From Flavobacterium aciduliphilum (GTDB lineage: Bacteria > Bacteroidota > Bacteroidia > Flavobacteriales > Flavobacteriaceae): a stretch of DNA of 64,000 bases. Positions 44,260 through 52,845 of the stretch are shown here, piece by piece. A program made the translations under genes and the position numbers. Below the pieces are notes generated by a model, which was given only the letters and a program-made list of their open reading frames with translations, had not been told where the DNA came from and ran no database searches. Where the stretch lies: contig NZ_QLSZ01000005.1 in assembly GCF_003268855.1 (NCBI RefSeq), forward strand, positions 150,230-214,229, written 5' to 3'. The first letter of the stretch is position 1. Each line of letters opens with the position of its first letter.

Positions 44260-45222
44260 CTAATAGTCAAATATCACTTTACTTTCCAAATCATTCACTT
44301 CTATAGAAACCTGTTTCCCAAAAATTAATGCCCTATTATCGGCAATATGTCCTGCAGGAAAATTATAGATGATTGGTATATTGTATATTTTGGTGACATC
44401 ATCAATAATTTCCAGCGCATTTTTCCCCCAAGGGACTTCATTGTCGTGCATTTTGGTCATTCCGCCTACAATGATTCCTTTCAAACGTTCCAAACAACCG
44501 TTGCGTTTTAAATTCATCATCATTCGATCAATGTGGTATAAATACTCATCTAAATCTTCAATAAAAAGAATTTTAGCATCACAATTTACCGCCGACGGAG
44601 AACCCAATAAACTAAATAGAATAGAAAGATTTCCTCCAACCAATTCCCCTTGAGCGCTACCATAACGATTCAAATTCTCACAAGGAAGCGTATAGCTTAG
44701 TTTTTCTCCAAACAATGCTTTTCGTAATGTTTCTTTTGCTTCTGCAGTGGCAGTACCATTGACGGGCATAATTCCATGAATGGAAGCGATTCCTAAATTA
44801 TTCAAATGACTGTGCAACACCGTAACATCACTAAAACCAACAATCCACTTGGGATTTTGTTTGAATTTTGAAAAGTCTAACAAATCAATCATTCGCACCG
44901 TTCCATAACCTCCTCTAACACACCAAATTGCTTTGATATTAGGATTATCCATCATGGCTTGAAAATCTTCAGCACGTTCTTGGTCGGTTCCAGCCAATTG
45001 ATTTTTTTCCAATCCTATGGTTTTTCCGAGTTTTACTTCGAGTCCCCAACTTTGGAGCAATGTTATGGCGGGTTGCAGATTGTCTTCAATATTTTTACGA
45101 GCTGTAGCAACAATAGCAACGGTGTCGCCTTTTTTTACATTCGGTGGAAAAATCATTTTTTTTTGTGCTAGAAGATTACTTGAAAGTATTAAAATTAGAA
45201 TACAACATAAACGCTTTTTCAT
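44260..45222 (-). CDS. LD-carboxypeptidase (peptidase S66)
   Basis: A 320-residue exported protein with leader MKKRLCCILILILSSNLLAQ. The S66 core shows AIVATARKNIEDNLQPAITL, WCVRGGYGTVRMIDLLD and the nucleophile Ser in VGFSDVTVLHSHL, with LVGGNLSILFSLLG and GIIVGGMTKM further on. The family cleaves the L,D-bond between meso-DAP and D-Ala in muropeptides (LdcA) or inactivates microcin C7 (MccF). A periplasmic location makes the muropeptide role more likely. Confidence 0.88.
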   Translation of the reverse strand: MKKRLCCILILILSSNLLAQKKMIFPPNVKKGDTVAIVATARKNIEDNLQPAITLLQSWGLEVKLGKTIGLEKNQLAGTDQERAEDFQAMMDNPNIKAIWCVRGGYGTVRMIDLLDFSKFKQNPKWIVGFSDVTVLHSHLNNLGIASIHGIMPVNGTATAEAKETLRKALFGEKLSYTLPCENLNRYGSAQGELVGGNLSILFSLLGSPSAVNCDAKILFIEDLDEYLYHIDRMMMNLKRNGCLERLKGIIVGGMTKMHDNEVPWGKNALEIIDDVTKIYNIPIIYNFPAGHIADNRALIFGKQVSIEVNDLESKVIFDY

Positions 45223-45304
45223 GTTCTGATTTAAAACGGAATGACAAATATATAAATAAAGTTCTATTGAAACCTATTGCCCTAGCCCAGATAGAAACGG
45301 CATC

Positions 45305-45358
45305 CTCCGTTTGGGTAAAACAAAGACTTTTTTGACTATAACTTTTTGCCAAACGGAG
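45305..45358 (+). promoter_or_regulatory. 10-bp perfect inverted repeat upstream of metG
   Basis: CTCCGTTTGG (45305-45314) and CCAAACGGAG (45349-45358), 34-bp spacer. There is no T-run after it, so a terminator is unlikely; an operator or leader structure is possible. It lies 121 bp before the metG ATG. Confidence 0.4.
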
Positions 45359-45479
45359 ATATAGTGAATAGCTGGACACAAGCTCCTAAAAAAGCAAAAC
45401 GACTAAGTAAATCGCTTCAAATAAAAATAAAACTATCAAATCTATTCCTTATTTTTGCGTCTTATATTCAGAATTTACG

Positions 45480-47570
45480 ATGTTAGAAAATCCAACCCGA
45501 GGCTATGCCGAACAGAGCGAAGCTAAAAGATATACCATTACGGCAGCGTTGCCATATACTAACGGACCTATTCATATTGGGCATTTGGCTGGAGTTTATG
45601 TTCCTTCCGATATTTATGCCCGTTATTTACGATTGCAAGGCAATGATGTAGCTTTCATTTGCGGAAGCGACGAACACGGTGTTGCCATTTCGATGAAAGC
45701 CAAGAAAGAAGGCATCACACCACAACAGGTTATTGACAAATACGACGGCATCATCCGTCAGTCGTTTATTGATTTTGGGATTTCTTTTGATAATTATTCA
45801 CGAACTTCATACCAAATTCATCACGATACGGCTCAAGCTTTTTTCAAAAAATTGTATGAAAACAACGATTTTATTGAAGAAGTAACCGAACAATTGTATG
45901 ATGCTAAAGCAGACCAATTCTTGGCAGACCGCTTTGTTACAGGAACGTGTCCTAAATGTGATAATCCCGAAGCCTATGGCGACCAATGTGAAAAATGCGG
46001 TTCGACCTTGAATGCGACCGATTTAATCCATCCAAAATCAACAATAACAGGAGAAACACCTATTTTAAAATCGACTAAACACTGGTTTTTACCCTTAGAA
46101 CGATACCAAGATTTTTTACAGAAGTGGATTTTAGAAGACCATGCCAAAGATTGGAAAACGAATGTCTTGGGTCAAGTAAAATCATGGTTAGACGATGGAT
46201 TAAAACCTCGTGCAGTAACACGGGATTTAGATTGGGGCATTGATGTTCCTGTGAAAGGTGCCGAAGGGAAGAAATTATATGTGTGGTTTGATGCACCTAT
46301 TGGATACATTTCAGCCACCAAAGAATGGGCAGCACGTGTAGGAAAAAATTGGGAAGATTATTGGAAATCCAACGATACTAAATTGGTTCACTTCATAGGG
46401 AAAGACAATATTGTATTCCATTGTATTATTTTTCCAGCGATGTTGAAAGCCGAAGGAACCTATATTTTACCCGACAATGTGCCTGCGAATGAGTTTTTAA
46501 ATTTGGAAGGAAACAAATTGTCTACTTCAAAAAACTGGGCGGTTTGGTTGCACGAATATTTACAAGATTTTCCTGATAAACAAGATGTGTTGCGTTATAC
46601 TTTAACTGCCAATGCTCCCGAAACGAAAGACAACGACTTTACTTGGAAAGATTTTCAAGCGCGAAACAATAATGAATTAGCGGCCATTTTTGGAAATTTC
46701 ATCAATCGTGTAGTGGTTTTGACAAATAAATATTATAACGGAATTGTTCCAACACCAAACGAATTTACTGAAATAGACGAACAAACCTTAGCCGAATTGA
46801 AGGCGTATCCTGCCGTTATTTCTTCATCTATTGAAAGATATCGATTTAGAGAAGCACAAGGGGAATTGATGAATGTAGCTCGATTGGGGAACAAATACTT
46901 GGCTGATGAAGAGCCTTGGAAAATGGTAAAAGAAAATCCTGAACGCGTAAAAACACAAATGTATATAGCGCTTCAAATTGGCGCAGCTTTGAGAGTTTTG
47001 TCAGAGCCTTTTTTACCGTTTACAGCTTGCAAACTATCAGGGATTTTAAAAACCGATTTGAATTTACGTTGGAAAGATGTTTCAGAACGAACTGATTTAG
47101 TTCCTGCTGGTCATCAAATAGGTCAAGCTGAAATCTTGTTTGCTCAAATAGAAGATGCCGACATTCAAAAACAAATAGACAAACTTGAAGCTACGAAAGT
47201 GGCCAATAAAGCAGAAAATAAAGTGATAGAACCACAAAAAGAAACAGCCACTTTTGAAGATTTTTCTAAATTAGATTTGCGTGTGGGAACTATTTTGGAA
47301 GCCGAAAAAATGCCCAAAGCCAACAAACTTTTAGTATTAAAAGTCGATACAGGAATTGACGTTCGTACCATCGTTTCAGGAATTGCCGAGCATTTTTCTC
47401 CTGAAGAAGTGGTAGGTAAACGCGTGACAGTTTTAGTAAACTTAGCGCCAAGAGCCTTACGCAGTGTGGAAAGTCAAGGGATGATTTTGATGACAAATAA
47501 CGCCGAAGGTAAATTGGTTTTTGTCAATCCAGATGCTGATGGCGTGAACAATGGTGCTTTAATTAGTTAA
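45480..47570 (+). CDS. metG: Methionine--tRNA ligase
   Basis: A 696-residue MetRS with a C-terminal tRNA-binding domain. Class I signatures are HIGH at 32-35 ([10 protein letters not shown]) and KLSTSKN, the KMSKS equivalent. The zinc knuckle is [19 protein letters not shown]. The last ~110 residues ([40 protein letters not shown]) form the EMAP/Trbp111-like tRNA-binding domain. Between MLENP and KRYTIT ten extra residues ([10 protein letters not shown], 45495-45524) look like an insertion. TATTTTTG at 45450 is a -7-like box. Confidence 0.97.
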   Translation: MLENPTRGYAEQSEAKRYTITAALPYTNGPIHIGHLAGVYVPSDIYARYLRLQGNDVAFICGSDEHGVAISMKAKKEGITPQQVIDKYDGIIRQSFIDFGISFDNYSRTSYQIHHDTAQAFFKKLYENNDFIEEVTEQLYDAKADQFLADRFVTGTCPKCDNPEAYGDQCEKCGSTLNATDLIHPKSTITGETPILKSTKHWFLPLERYQDFLQKWILEDHAKDWKTNVLGQVKSWLDDGLKPRAVTRDLDWGIDVPVKGAEGKKLYVWFDAPIGYISATKEWAARVGKNWEDYWKSNDTKLVHFIGKDNIVFHCIIFPAMLKAEGTYILPDNVPANEFLNLEGNKLSTSKNWAVWLHEYLQDFPDKQDVLRYTLTANAPETKDNDFTWKDFQARNNNELAAIFGNFINRVVVLTNKYYNGIVPTPNEFTEIDEQTLAELKAYPAVISSSIERYRFREAQGELMNVARLGNKYLADEEPWKMVKENPERVKTQMYIALQIGAALRVLSEPFLPFTACKLSGILKTDLNLRWKDVSERTDLVPAGHQIGQAEILFAQIEDADIQKQIDKLEATKVANKAENKVIEPQKETATFEDFSKLDLRVGTILEAEKMPKANKLLVLKVDTGIDVRTIVSGIAEHFSPEEVVGKRVTVLVNLAPRALRSVESQGMILMTNNAEGKLVFVNPDADGVNNGALIS

Positions 47571-47826
47571 TGAAAAGCTACACTGGCATTATAGTTAGTT
47601 TGATTCTATTTCTTTTTTCTTTGTTGGAAATTTATAATTTTTCAGCATTGACAAAGATCAGGTAGCATTTAAAGCAATAATGACAAGAAACTCATCTAGT
47701 AATTTTTGTTTAGACCTGATAGAAAGATGTTCCTATTTAACTTCTATAATTAATTTGTTTTATTTCATTGCTTTTACATCATCTTCAGTGTTGTTGTATT
47801 TGATTTATAAAAAAATAAAATCATGA
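47570..47826 (+). pseudogene. Small two-segment membrane protein gene broken by one frameshift
   Basis: ATG at 47570 overlaps the metG stop (TAATG). The first frame reads [20 protein letters not shown] then IYNFSALTKIR-stop. A second frame, open from 47638 to TGA 47824-47826, reads SIDKDQVAFKAIMTRNSSSN and ends FIAFTSSSVLLYLIYKKIKS. Joining them by a one-base change near TTTTT at 47638-47642 gives ~85 residues with an N-terminal and a C-terminal membrane helix. The joined gene ends in an ATGA overlap with the next gene, which supports it as a former or frameshifted cistron. Family unknown. Confidence 0.55.
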
Positions 47827-48512
47827 ACCTAAAAGTAGTTGCTTTTGATGCCGACGACACCTTGTTTGTCAACGAACCTTATTTTCAAGAGACGGAAGAA
47901 AAATTTTGCGCATTAATGCAAGATTATTTATCACATCAAGGATTGTCTCAGGAACTGTTTAAAACAGAGATCGCCAATTTGGATTTATACGGATACGGAA
48001 TAAAGGGCTATACGCTTTCTATGATTGAAGCAGCAATAACCCTTTCCAACCATACTCTTTCGGTAGAAACTATTGAAAAAATAATTCAATACGGAAAAGA
48101 ATTGCTTCAAAAACCCATCGAATTATTAGAGGGTGTGGAAGAAACCTTACAAGCTTTACATGGAAAATACAAATTAATTGTAGCTACAAAAGGCGATTTA
48201 AAAGACCAGCAACGCAAGTTACACGATTCGGGTTTGGGGCATTATTTTCATCATATAGAGGTTATGGCCGATAAACAAGTAGTCAATTATGAAAAATTAT
48301 TGAAACGTTTAGAAATCAATGCCGACGAATTTTTTATGATTGGAAATTCCTTAAAATCAGATGTCCTTCCTGTATTAGCTCTCGGTGGTTATGCGGTACA
48401 TGTTCCCTACCATACTAATTGGGAACACGAAAAAATAGCGCATCAGGTGGTTCATCCTAATTTTAGAACATTAAATAAAATTACAGAAGTTATTCCAATT
48501 TTAGTACAATAA
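47823..48512 (+). CDS. HAD family hydrolase (YjjG-like)
   Basis: A 229-residue HAD protein. Motif I is VVAFDADDTLFVNEPYF (Asp nucleophile within DADDT, a variant of DxDxT), motif II is LIVATKGD, motif III/IV is FFMIGNSLKSDVLPVLALGG. The helical C1 cap lies between. Probably a broad nucleotide or sugar phosphatase; the substrate is not clear. It is preceded by an ATGA overlap with the frameshifted small gene. Confidence 0.85.
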   Translation: MNLKVVAFDADDTLFVNEPYFQETEEKFCALMQDYLSHQGLSQELFKTEIANLDLYGYGIKGYTLSMIEAAITLSNHTLSVETIEKIIQYGKELLQKPIELLEGVEETLQALHGKYKLIVATKGDLKDQQRKLHDSGLGHYFHHIEVMADKQVVNYEKLLKRLEINADEFFMIGNSLKSDVLPVLALGGYAVHVPYHTNWEHEKIAHQVVHPNFRTLNKITEVIPILVQ

Positions 48513-48544
48513 ATTTCACCTTTTTTCTTGTACATTCTTTTATC

Positions 48545-49171
48545 ATGAAACAGAAGTTAGACTTAGATTCTTGGAATCGAAAAGAACATTTTCTATTTTT
48601 CAAACAAATGGAAGAACCCTTTTTTGGCATTGTCACAACGATAAACTGTACCAAAGCCTATCATAAAGCAAAAGAATTGGGCGTTTCTTTTTTTACTTAT
48701 TATCTACACAAAACACTTATGGCAAGCAATGCCATTGAATCGTTTCGATATAGAATTATTGATGATGAAGTATACCTGTTTGACCAAATTGATGCCTCTT
48801 CTACCATTTTGCGCGAAGACAATACTTTTGGGTTTTCGCTTATAAAATACGACCCCGACTTGCATGTTTTCGCTGAAAACTTAGCAAAAGAAATCGAACG
48901 GGTTAAACAAACACAAGGGCTTTTTACAAGATCGTTTTCTGAAAATTTGATTCATTTTTCCACCCTACCATGGGTAAGTGTCACAGGAGTTTCTCATGCT
49001 CGAAGTTTTACTTGGCCAGATAGCTGTCCAAAAATAAGCTTTGATAAATTATTGGATGATGATGGAATTAAAACCATGTCTATGTCAATTCACGTTCATC
49101 ATGGCTTGATGGATGGCGTGCATTTAGGTCAATTTGTGAATTATTTTCAAGAAATAATGGATGCGGATTAG
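48545..49171 (+). CDS. CAT-like acyltransferase (chloramphenicol acetyltransferase fold)
   Basis: A 208-residue protein of the classical CAT size. The active-site region is SIHVHHGLMDGVHLGQFVNY, containing the family's HHxxxDG, where the second His is the base. FSENLIHFSTLPWVSVTGVS and FGFSLIKYDPDLHVFAENLA also match. The opening DLDSWNRKEHFLFFKQMEEP is the standard CAT N-terminus. Many Bacteroidetes carry such genes with no resistance phenotype, so the natural acyl acceptor is unknown. It ends on top of the convergent secreted-protein gene (4-bp overlap). Confidence 0.85.
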   Translation: MKQKLDLDSWNRKEHFLFFKQMEEPFFGIVTTINCTKAYHKAKELGVSFFTYYLHKTLMASNAIESFRYRIIDDEVYLFDQIDASSTILREDNTFGFSLIKYDPDLHVFAENLAKEIERVKQTQGLFTRSFSENLIHFSTLPWVSVTGVSHARSFTWPDSCPKISFDKLLDDDGIKTMSMSIHVHHGLMDGVHLGQFVNYFQEIMDAD

Positions 49172-49644
49172 AAAAAATATGTCCAATTCTGACCGTCACT
49201 GATCACAATTACTGATTTTAACGTTCCTGTCGTTGGAAGGGTTAAAGGGGCTGTTGTAGCAGAGCTAGAGTCTTTAGCATAGAATGACCCTCCGAAAGTA
49301 TAAATTTTTGCTGCCGCAGAGGTTGAGATATTTCGCATGATATAAATTCGTCCAGGAACTGTTACAGCATCTGGCAAAATAAACTCCGGACTCCCTGAAG
49401 TAGGATTTAAAGACAAATATACTCCATCGCTTATTGGTGTTGCACTTCCTGATGACCCTCCATTAAATACTCCTGAGCCAGAAACATTCACATTAGCAAT
49501 TCCAATTTCTTTGACGTTCAAATTTCCATTAATATCAAGGGTACTTAAAGGTGTTGTTGTATTAATACCAACCTGAGAATAGCCAAAAGAAATGCTACAA
49601 ACAAATAGAACTAGTGTTAGAATATATCTTAAATGAAATCTCAT
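49168..49644 (-). CDS. Secreted protein, structural-repeat type (VGINTTTPLSTLDING)
   Basis: A 158-residue exported protein (leader MRFHLRYILTLVLFVCSISF). The opening VGINTTTPLSTLDINGNLNV is common in flavobacterial secreted proteins and resembles phage-tail-fibre-type beginnings. The rest is Gly/Ser/Thr-rich and beta-like. No catalytic motif is seen. A CGAAAACGTTTTCG palindrome lies 78 bp upstream, the same position and flanks as before the SusE/F-like gene at 62138, so both may share a regulator. Confidence 0.75.
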   Translation of the reverse strand: MRFHLRYILTLVLFVCSISFGYSQVGINTTTPLSTLDINGNLNVKEIGIANVNVSGSGVFNGGSSGSATPISDGVYLSLNPTSGSPEFILPDAVTVPGRIYIMRNISTSAAAKIYTFGGSFYAKDSSSATTAPLTLPTTGTLKSVIVISDGQNWTYFF

Positions 49645-49722
49645 TAGTACTATTTTTAAATGATTAAATAAAATTTTAATAAAAGTATCAAAAAAAATTA
49701 ATGTTCCTAATTAATAATAAAT

Positions 49723-49740
49723 CGAAAACGTTTTCGTGTT
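49723..49740 (-). promoter_or_regulatory. Candidate operator: 14-bp palindrome CGAAAACGTTTTCG
   Basis: The palindrome occupies 49723-49736. Read toward the gene it sits in AACACGAAAACGTTTTCG; the first 16 bases recur exactly at 62037-62052. Both are 78-83 bp before an ATG of a secreted-protein gene. Shape is like a LacI-family site, but the factor is unknown. The rest of 49645-50003 is AT-rich with no gene. Confidence 0.55.
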
Positions 49741-49950
49741 AAAAACTTCTGTTTTATGGTTAAAAATTTTACCTTGAAAGGGAATAAATGAATTCTTTAA
49801 AAGTTTTTCAATAACAAAATCCGAAATTATGTTGAAACCTACTCAATATATATTTGGATTATTAAAAAAAATTAAAATAATTATTCAGTGCCATACTATG
49901 TTTCAAACTCCATTGAAAAAAAAGATATATTATAATAAATCGTTTATATC

Positions 49951-49980
49951 AAAAAAAGCGGTAGTTCTCACTACCGCTTT
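49951..49980 (-). terminator. Terminator of ssb
   Basis: AAAGCGGTAG (49955-49964), loop TTCTCA, CTACCGCTTT (49971-49980): perfect 10-bp stem. On the minus strand it is followed by a run of T (the A-run at 49951-49957), as expected after ssb. Confidence 0.8.
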
Positions 49981-50003
49981 ACAGAAAAAAGAATCACTTA
50001 GTA

Positions 50004-50330
50004 TTACTTTGCACCAATAAGTAGTAATTCATTCGCAACTATTTCTGTGACATAACGTTTATTGCCATCTTTGTCGTCATAGCTACGATGGGTTAACTTC
50101 CCTTCAATGGCAATTTCTTTGCCTTTTGTAACGAATTTTTCAACAATTTCTGCCGTTTTCCCCCAAGCAGTTACTTTGTGCCATTCTGTTTGCTCCACTT
50201 TATCTCCGTTTTCTCTGTAATAAACTTCGTGAGTGGCAATTGTAAAATTAGCGACTTTTTTTCCTTTTTCAAGATTTTTAATTTCAGGTTCTTGTCCTAC
50301 ATTTCCGATTAATTGAACTTTGTTTCTCAT
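50004..50330 (-). CDS. ssb: Single-stranded DNA-binding protein (short form)
   Basis: A 108-residue protein with the OB fold of SSB: VQLIGNVGQEPEIKNLEKGK, VANFTIATHEVYYRENGDKV, TEWHKVTAWGKTAEIVEKFV, AIEGKLTHRSYDDKDGNKRY. The usual C-terminal disordered region and acidic tip (DDIPF-type), which binds partner proteins, are missing; the protein ends ANELLLIGAK. Such short paralogues exist next to a full SSB elsewhere in the genome in many Bacteroidetes. The last codons lead straight into a strong terminator. Confidence 0.92.
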   Translation of the reverse strand: MRNKVQLIGNVGQEPEIKNLEKGKKVANFTIATHEVYYRENGDKVEQTEWHKVTAWGKTAEIVEKFVTKGKEIAIEGKLTHRSYDDKDGNKRYVTEIVANELLLIGAK

Positions 50331-50497
50331 GGCGTGTAAAAATTAAATGATTATTGTTATTATTTTTGTCTTATGCCAATAGCTTTTGTAAATGATTAGC
50401 AAGAGTAATTCACATTTCGACGAGGCAAAGTTGTAACAGCTAGCTTCTTTTATTCGGTAGATAACCACTTAATTTCGATTGTAATTATTTGTAACCG

Positions 50498-50528
50498 TTT
50501 GTAAATGGGTTTTTTTTTACTATATTTG
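50498..50528 (+). promoter_or_regulatory. Promoter of the zinc-ribbon gene
   Basis: TTTG (50498-50501), exactly 19 bp, TATATTTG (50521-50528): full match to the Bacteroidetes pattern, 22 bp before the ATG at 50551. Confidence 0.7.
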
Positions 50529-50550
50529 ATTGATTTTAAAAGAATTGTAT

Positions 50551-50901
50551 ATGGAAAAAACGTGTTTAGAATGTCATGAAAAAATTGTAGGTCGAGAAGA
50601 TAAAAAATTTTGTAGTGATGGGTGTCGCAATGCCTACAACAATAAAATAAACAAAGATAGCACCAACTATATGCGTAATGTAAATAACAAATTACGTAAA
50701 AATTACAGAATATTGGCAGCTCAAAATCAAGAGGGAAAATCGAAAACCACCAAAAACAAATTACTAAGCAAAGGGTTTGATTTTGATTTTTTTACCAATA
50801 TATTACACACCAATAACGGAAATACATATTTTTTTGTTTACGATCAAGGGTATCGAAAACTTGATGATGATTACATCATGTTAGTAAAAAAAGATTTTTA
50901 A
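50551..50901 (+). CDS. Small zinc-ribbon protein, unknown function
   Basis: A 116-residue basic protein. The N-terminal zinc ribbon is CLECHEKIVGREDKKFCSDG with C-x2-C...C-x3-C spacing, then a Lys/Asn-rich helix region (KDSTNYMRNVNNKLRKNYRI) and a C-terminal FDFDFFTNILHTNNGNTYFF. It could bind nucleic acid. No domain beyond the ribbon is recognised. I used the ATG at 50551 since it follows a near-ideal promoter; seven more upstream codons are open but fall inside the untranslated leader. Confidence 0.75.
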   Translation: MEKTCLECHEKIVGREDKKFCSDGCRNAYNNKINKDSTNYMRNVNNKLRKNYRILAAQNQEGKSKTTKNKLLSKGFDFDFFTNILHTNNGNTYFFVYDQGYRKLDDDYIMLVKKDF

Positions 50902-50962
50902 TCTTAAACGTATGAATTATAAACCCATACCTAAACAAATACATCCCTCAAAATAAAACTTC

Positions 50963-51778
50963 ATGACACAGATTAGTATATTAGGTTGTGGCTGGCTCGG
51001 ATTGCCCCTAGCAAAGGCACTGCAAAAAAAAGGATTCCGAATCAAAGGGTCTACCACAACATTTGAAAAATTGAATATCCTAGACTCAGAAGGAATAGAA
51101 GCTTATCAAATTCAACTTACAAACGAGGAAATTTTGGGACCCATAGCGTCTTTCCTTGAGGATTCGGAGATTCTTATTGTTGATATTCCACCAAAATTAC
51201 GAAATCAAAGCGAAGAAAATTTTGTAAAAAAAATAAAAAACGTACTAATCGCTATAAAGAAATCTTCTATAAAAAAAGTCCTCTTTGTAAGCTCTACAAG
51301 TGTTTTTGCTGACCATACTTCTTGGAAAAAAAGCATTGCTGAAGATGACATTCCAAATCCCGATACCGAAAGTGGTCAACAACTATGGACATGTGAAAAA
51401 TTATTTTTTGAACAAAACACTTTTACTACTACAATTGTTCGATTTGGAGGTTTGATAGGTGCCCAACGTCATCCTGTTTATATGCTCTCTGGTAAAAAAA
51501 ATATTGTAAACCCTTTAGCACCCATAAATCTTATCCATTTAGATGATTGTATAGAAATTCTCATACAGATTATAGAACAAAACGCATGGTCAGAACTAAT
51601 TCACGGCGTGGCTCCTTTTCATCCTTCACGAAAAGAGTATTATCAGAATGTTGCGAAAGAATTGCATCTCAGTCAACCAGAATTTAATGAAAACATCGAA
51701 TCTGTTGGAAAATGTATAACAAGTTTAAAACTAAACTCTATTTTAAACTATAAATTTAAAAAGCCTTTTTTGAAATAA
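50963..51778 (+). CDS. NAD(P)-binding SDR-type protein (YeeZ-like)
   Basis: A 271-residue protein with a Rossmann loop ISILGCGWLGLPLAKALQKK (GxGxxG). EILIVDIPPKL, IKKVLFVSSTSVFADHT and the later TTTIVRFGGLIGAQRHPVYM match the atypical SDR group related to YeeZ; the classical YxxxK is not seen, so dehydrogenase activity is uncertain. Possibly a sugar-nucleotide-type epimerase relative. The 3' end overlaps ribF by 23 bp on the opposite strand. Confidence 0.82.
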   Translation: MTQISILGCGWLGLPLAKALQKKGFRIKGSTTTFEKLNILDSEGIEAYQIQLTNEEILGPIASFLEDSEILIVDIPPKLRNQSEENFVKKIKNVLIAIKKSSIKKVLFVSSTSVFADHTSWKKSIAEDDIPNPDTESGQQLWTCEKLFFEQNTFTTTIVRFGGLIGAQRHPVYMLSGKKNIVNPLAPINLIHLDDCIEILIQIIEQNAWSELIHGVAPFHPSRKEYYQNVAKELHLSQPEFNENIESVGKCITSLKLNSILNYKFKKPFLK

Positions 51779-52688
51779 CTTCTAGAGCACTGATTTTATC
51801 TTTTTGTATTTGTTCTTTCAAGAGTTCAAAAGAGTCAAATTTTTCTTCATTTCTAATAAAATGGAGCACTTCTATTGTTAAAAATGTTCCGTAAATATCT
51901 TTATCAAAATCGAAAAAGTGTACCTCAATCGTTTGATGTTTTCCGTTTAATGTGGGACGAAATCCAATATTCATCATTCCATATCTTTCGATTCCATCGA
52001 TAGTGCTTTTCACGACATACACCCCGATTTTTGGAATTAATTTATACGTTTCTTTAATGTTGATATTGGCAGTAGGAAAACCAATAGTTCGACCCAGTTG
52101 ATTTCCTTGAACCACTTCTCCTGAAAGCAAATAGGAATATCCTAAATAAGAATTAGCTAAAGCAATATTTCCTTCTAAAATCGCATTGCGAATCAAGGTC
52201 GAACTCACAACATTTTCCTGTATTTCTTGAGCTGTAATCTGAGACACCTCAAAACCATATTGTACTCCATAATCTATCAAATCATCAATAGTTGCCGACC
52301 TATCTTTACCAAAACGATGATCATAACCGATAATCATTTTTTTTATTTCTAGTTGATTGACCAAGACATCTCTAACAAAATCATCAGCAGTCATCATAGA
52401 AAACATTTTATCAAAAGGATGAATGATTAAAACATCAAGACCTATTTTCTCTAGAAGCTGTTTTTTTTCAGCTAGGGTTGTAAGCAATTGCAGTTCTGAT
52501 TCCGATTGCAACACCATACGAGGATGTGGAAAAAAAGTAATAACCAAACTGTTACAATCAAGTTCTTTGGAATTTTGAATAATTTTTTCCAATATCTTTT
52601 TATGGCCTATATGTACTCCATCAAAAGCTCCTAGTGTAAGAACAGACTGCCCTTGATGGTAATCAAAAATAGAATTGTAGGTTTTCAA
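51756..52688 (-). CDS. ribF: Bifunctional riboflavin kinase / FAD synthetase
   Basis: A 310-residue RibF of normal size making FMN then FAD. The N-terminal FAD synthetase part has LGAFDGVHIGHKKILEKI (HxGH), VITFFPHPRMVLQ and IIGYDHRFGKDRSATI. The riboflavin kinase part shows GRTIGFPTANINIKETYKLI and GMMNIGFRPTLNGKHQTIEV, the expected substrate-binding residues. TACATTTG on the minus strand (52707-52714) is a plausible -7 box. Confidence 0.96.
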   Translation of the reverse strand: MKTYNSIFDYHQGQSVLTLGAFDGVHIGHKKILEKIIQNSKELDCNSLVITFFPHPRMVLQSESELQLLTTLAEKKQLLEKIGLDVLIIHPFDKMFSMMTADDFVRDVLVNQLEIKKMIIGYDHRFGKDRSATIDDLIDYGVQYGFEVSQITAQEIQENVVSSTLIRNAILEGNIALANSYLGYSYLLSGEVVQGNQLGRTIGFPTANINIKETYKLIPKIGVYVVKSTIDGIERYGMMNIGFRPTLNGKHQTIEVHFFDFDKDIYGTFLTIEVLHFIRNEEKFDSFELLKEQIQKDKISALEVISKKAF

Positions 52689-52782
52689 CTTTTAAGAATT
52701 ATTTTACAAATGTACTTTTTTTAGGTAGATTTCTTAAAATATCATTAAAAATAGTTCCAAAAAGGGTGTAATTAGGTAATTA

Positions 52783-52814
52783 TTTGACATGTAGAAATAA
52801 AAAACATATATTTG
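52783..52814 (+). promoter_or_regulatory. Promoter of the metalloprotease gene
   Basis: TTTG (52783-52786), 20-bp spacer, TATATTTG (52807-52814), 31 bp before the ATG at 52846. Confidence 0.6.
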
Positions 52815-52845
52815 TTTCCTTAATTTCTATTAAATCAACTAAAAA

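Noticed and set aside
45305..45358. Rho-independent terminator
   Set aside because: Spacer of 34 bases and no T-run after the second arm.
48545..49171. Chloramphenicol resistance gene
   Set aside because: The CAT fold and HHxxxDG motif are there, but chromosomal CAT-like genes are common in this group without resistance and no mobile context is seen.
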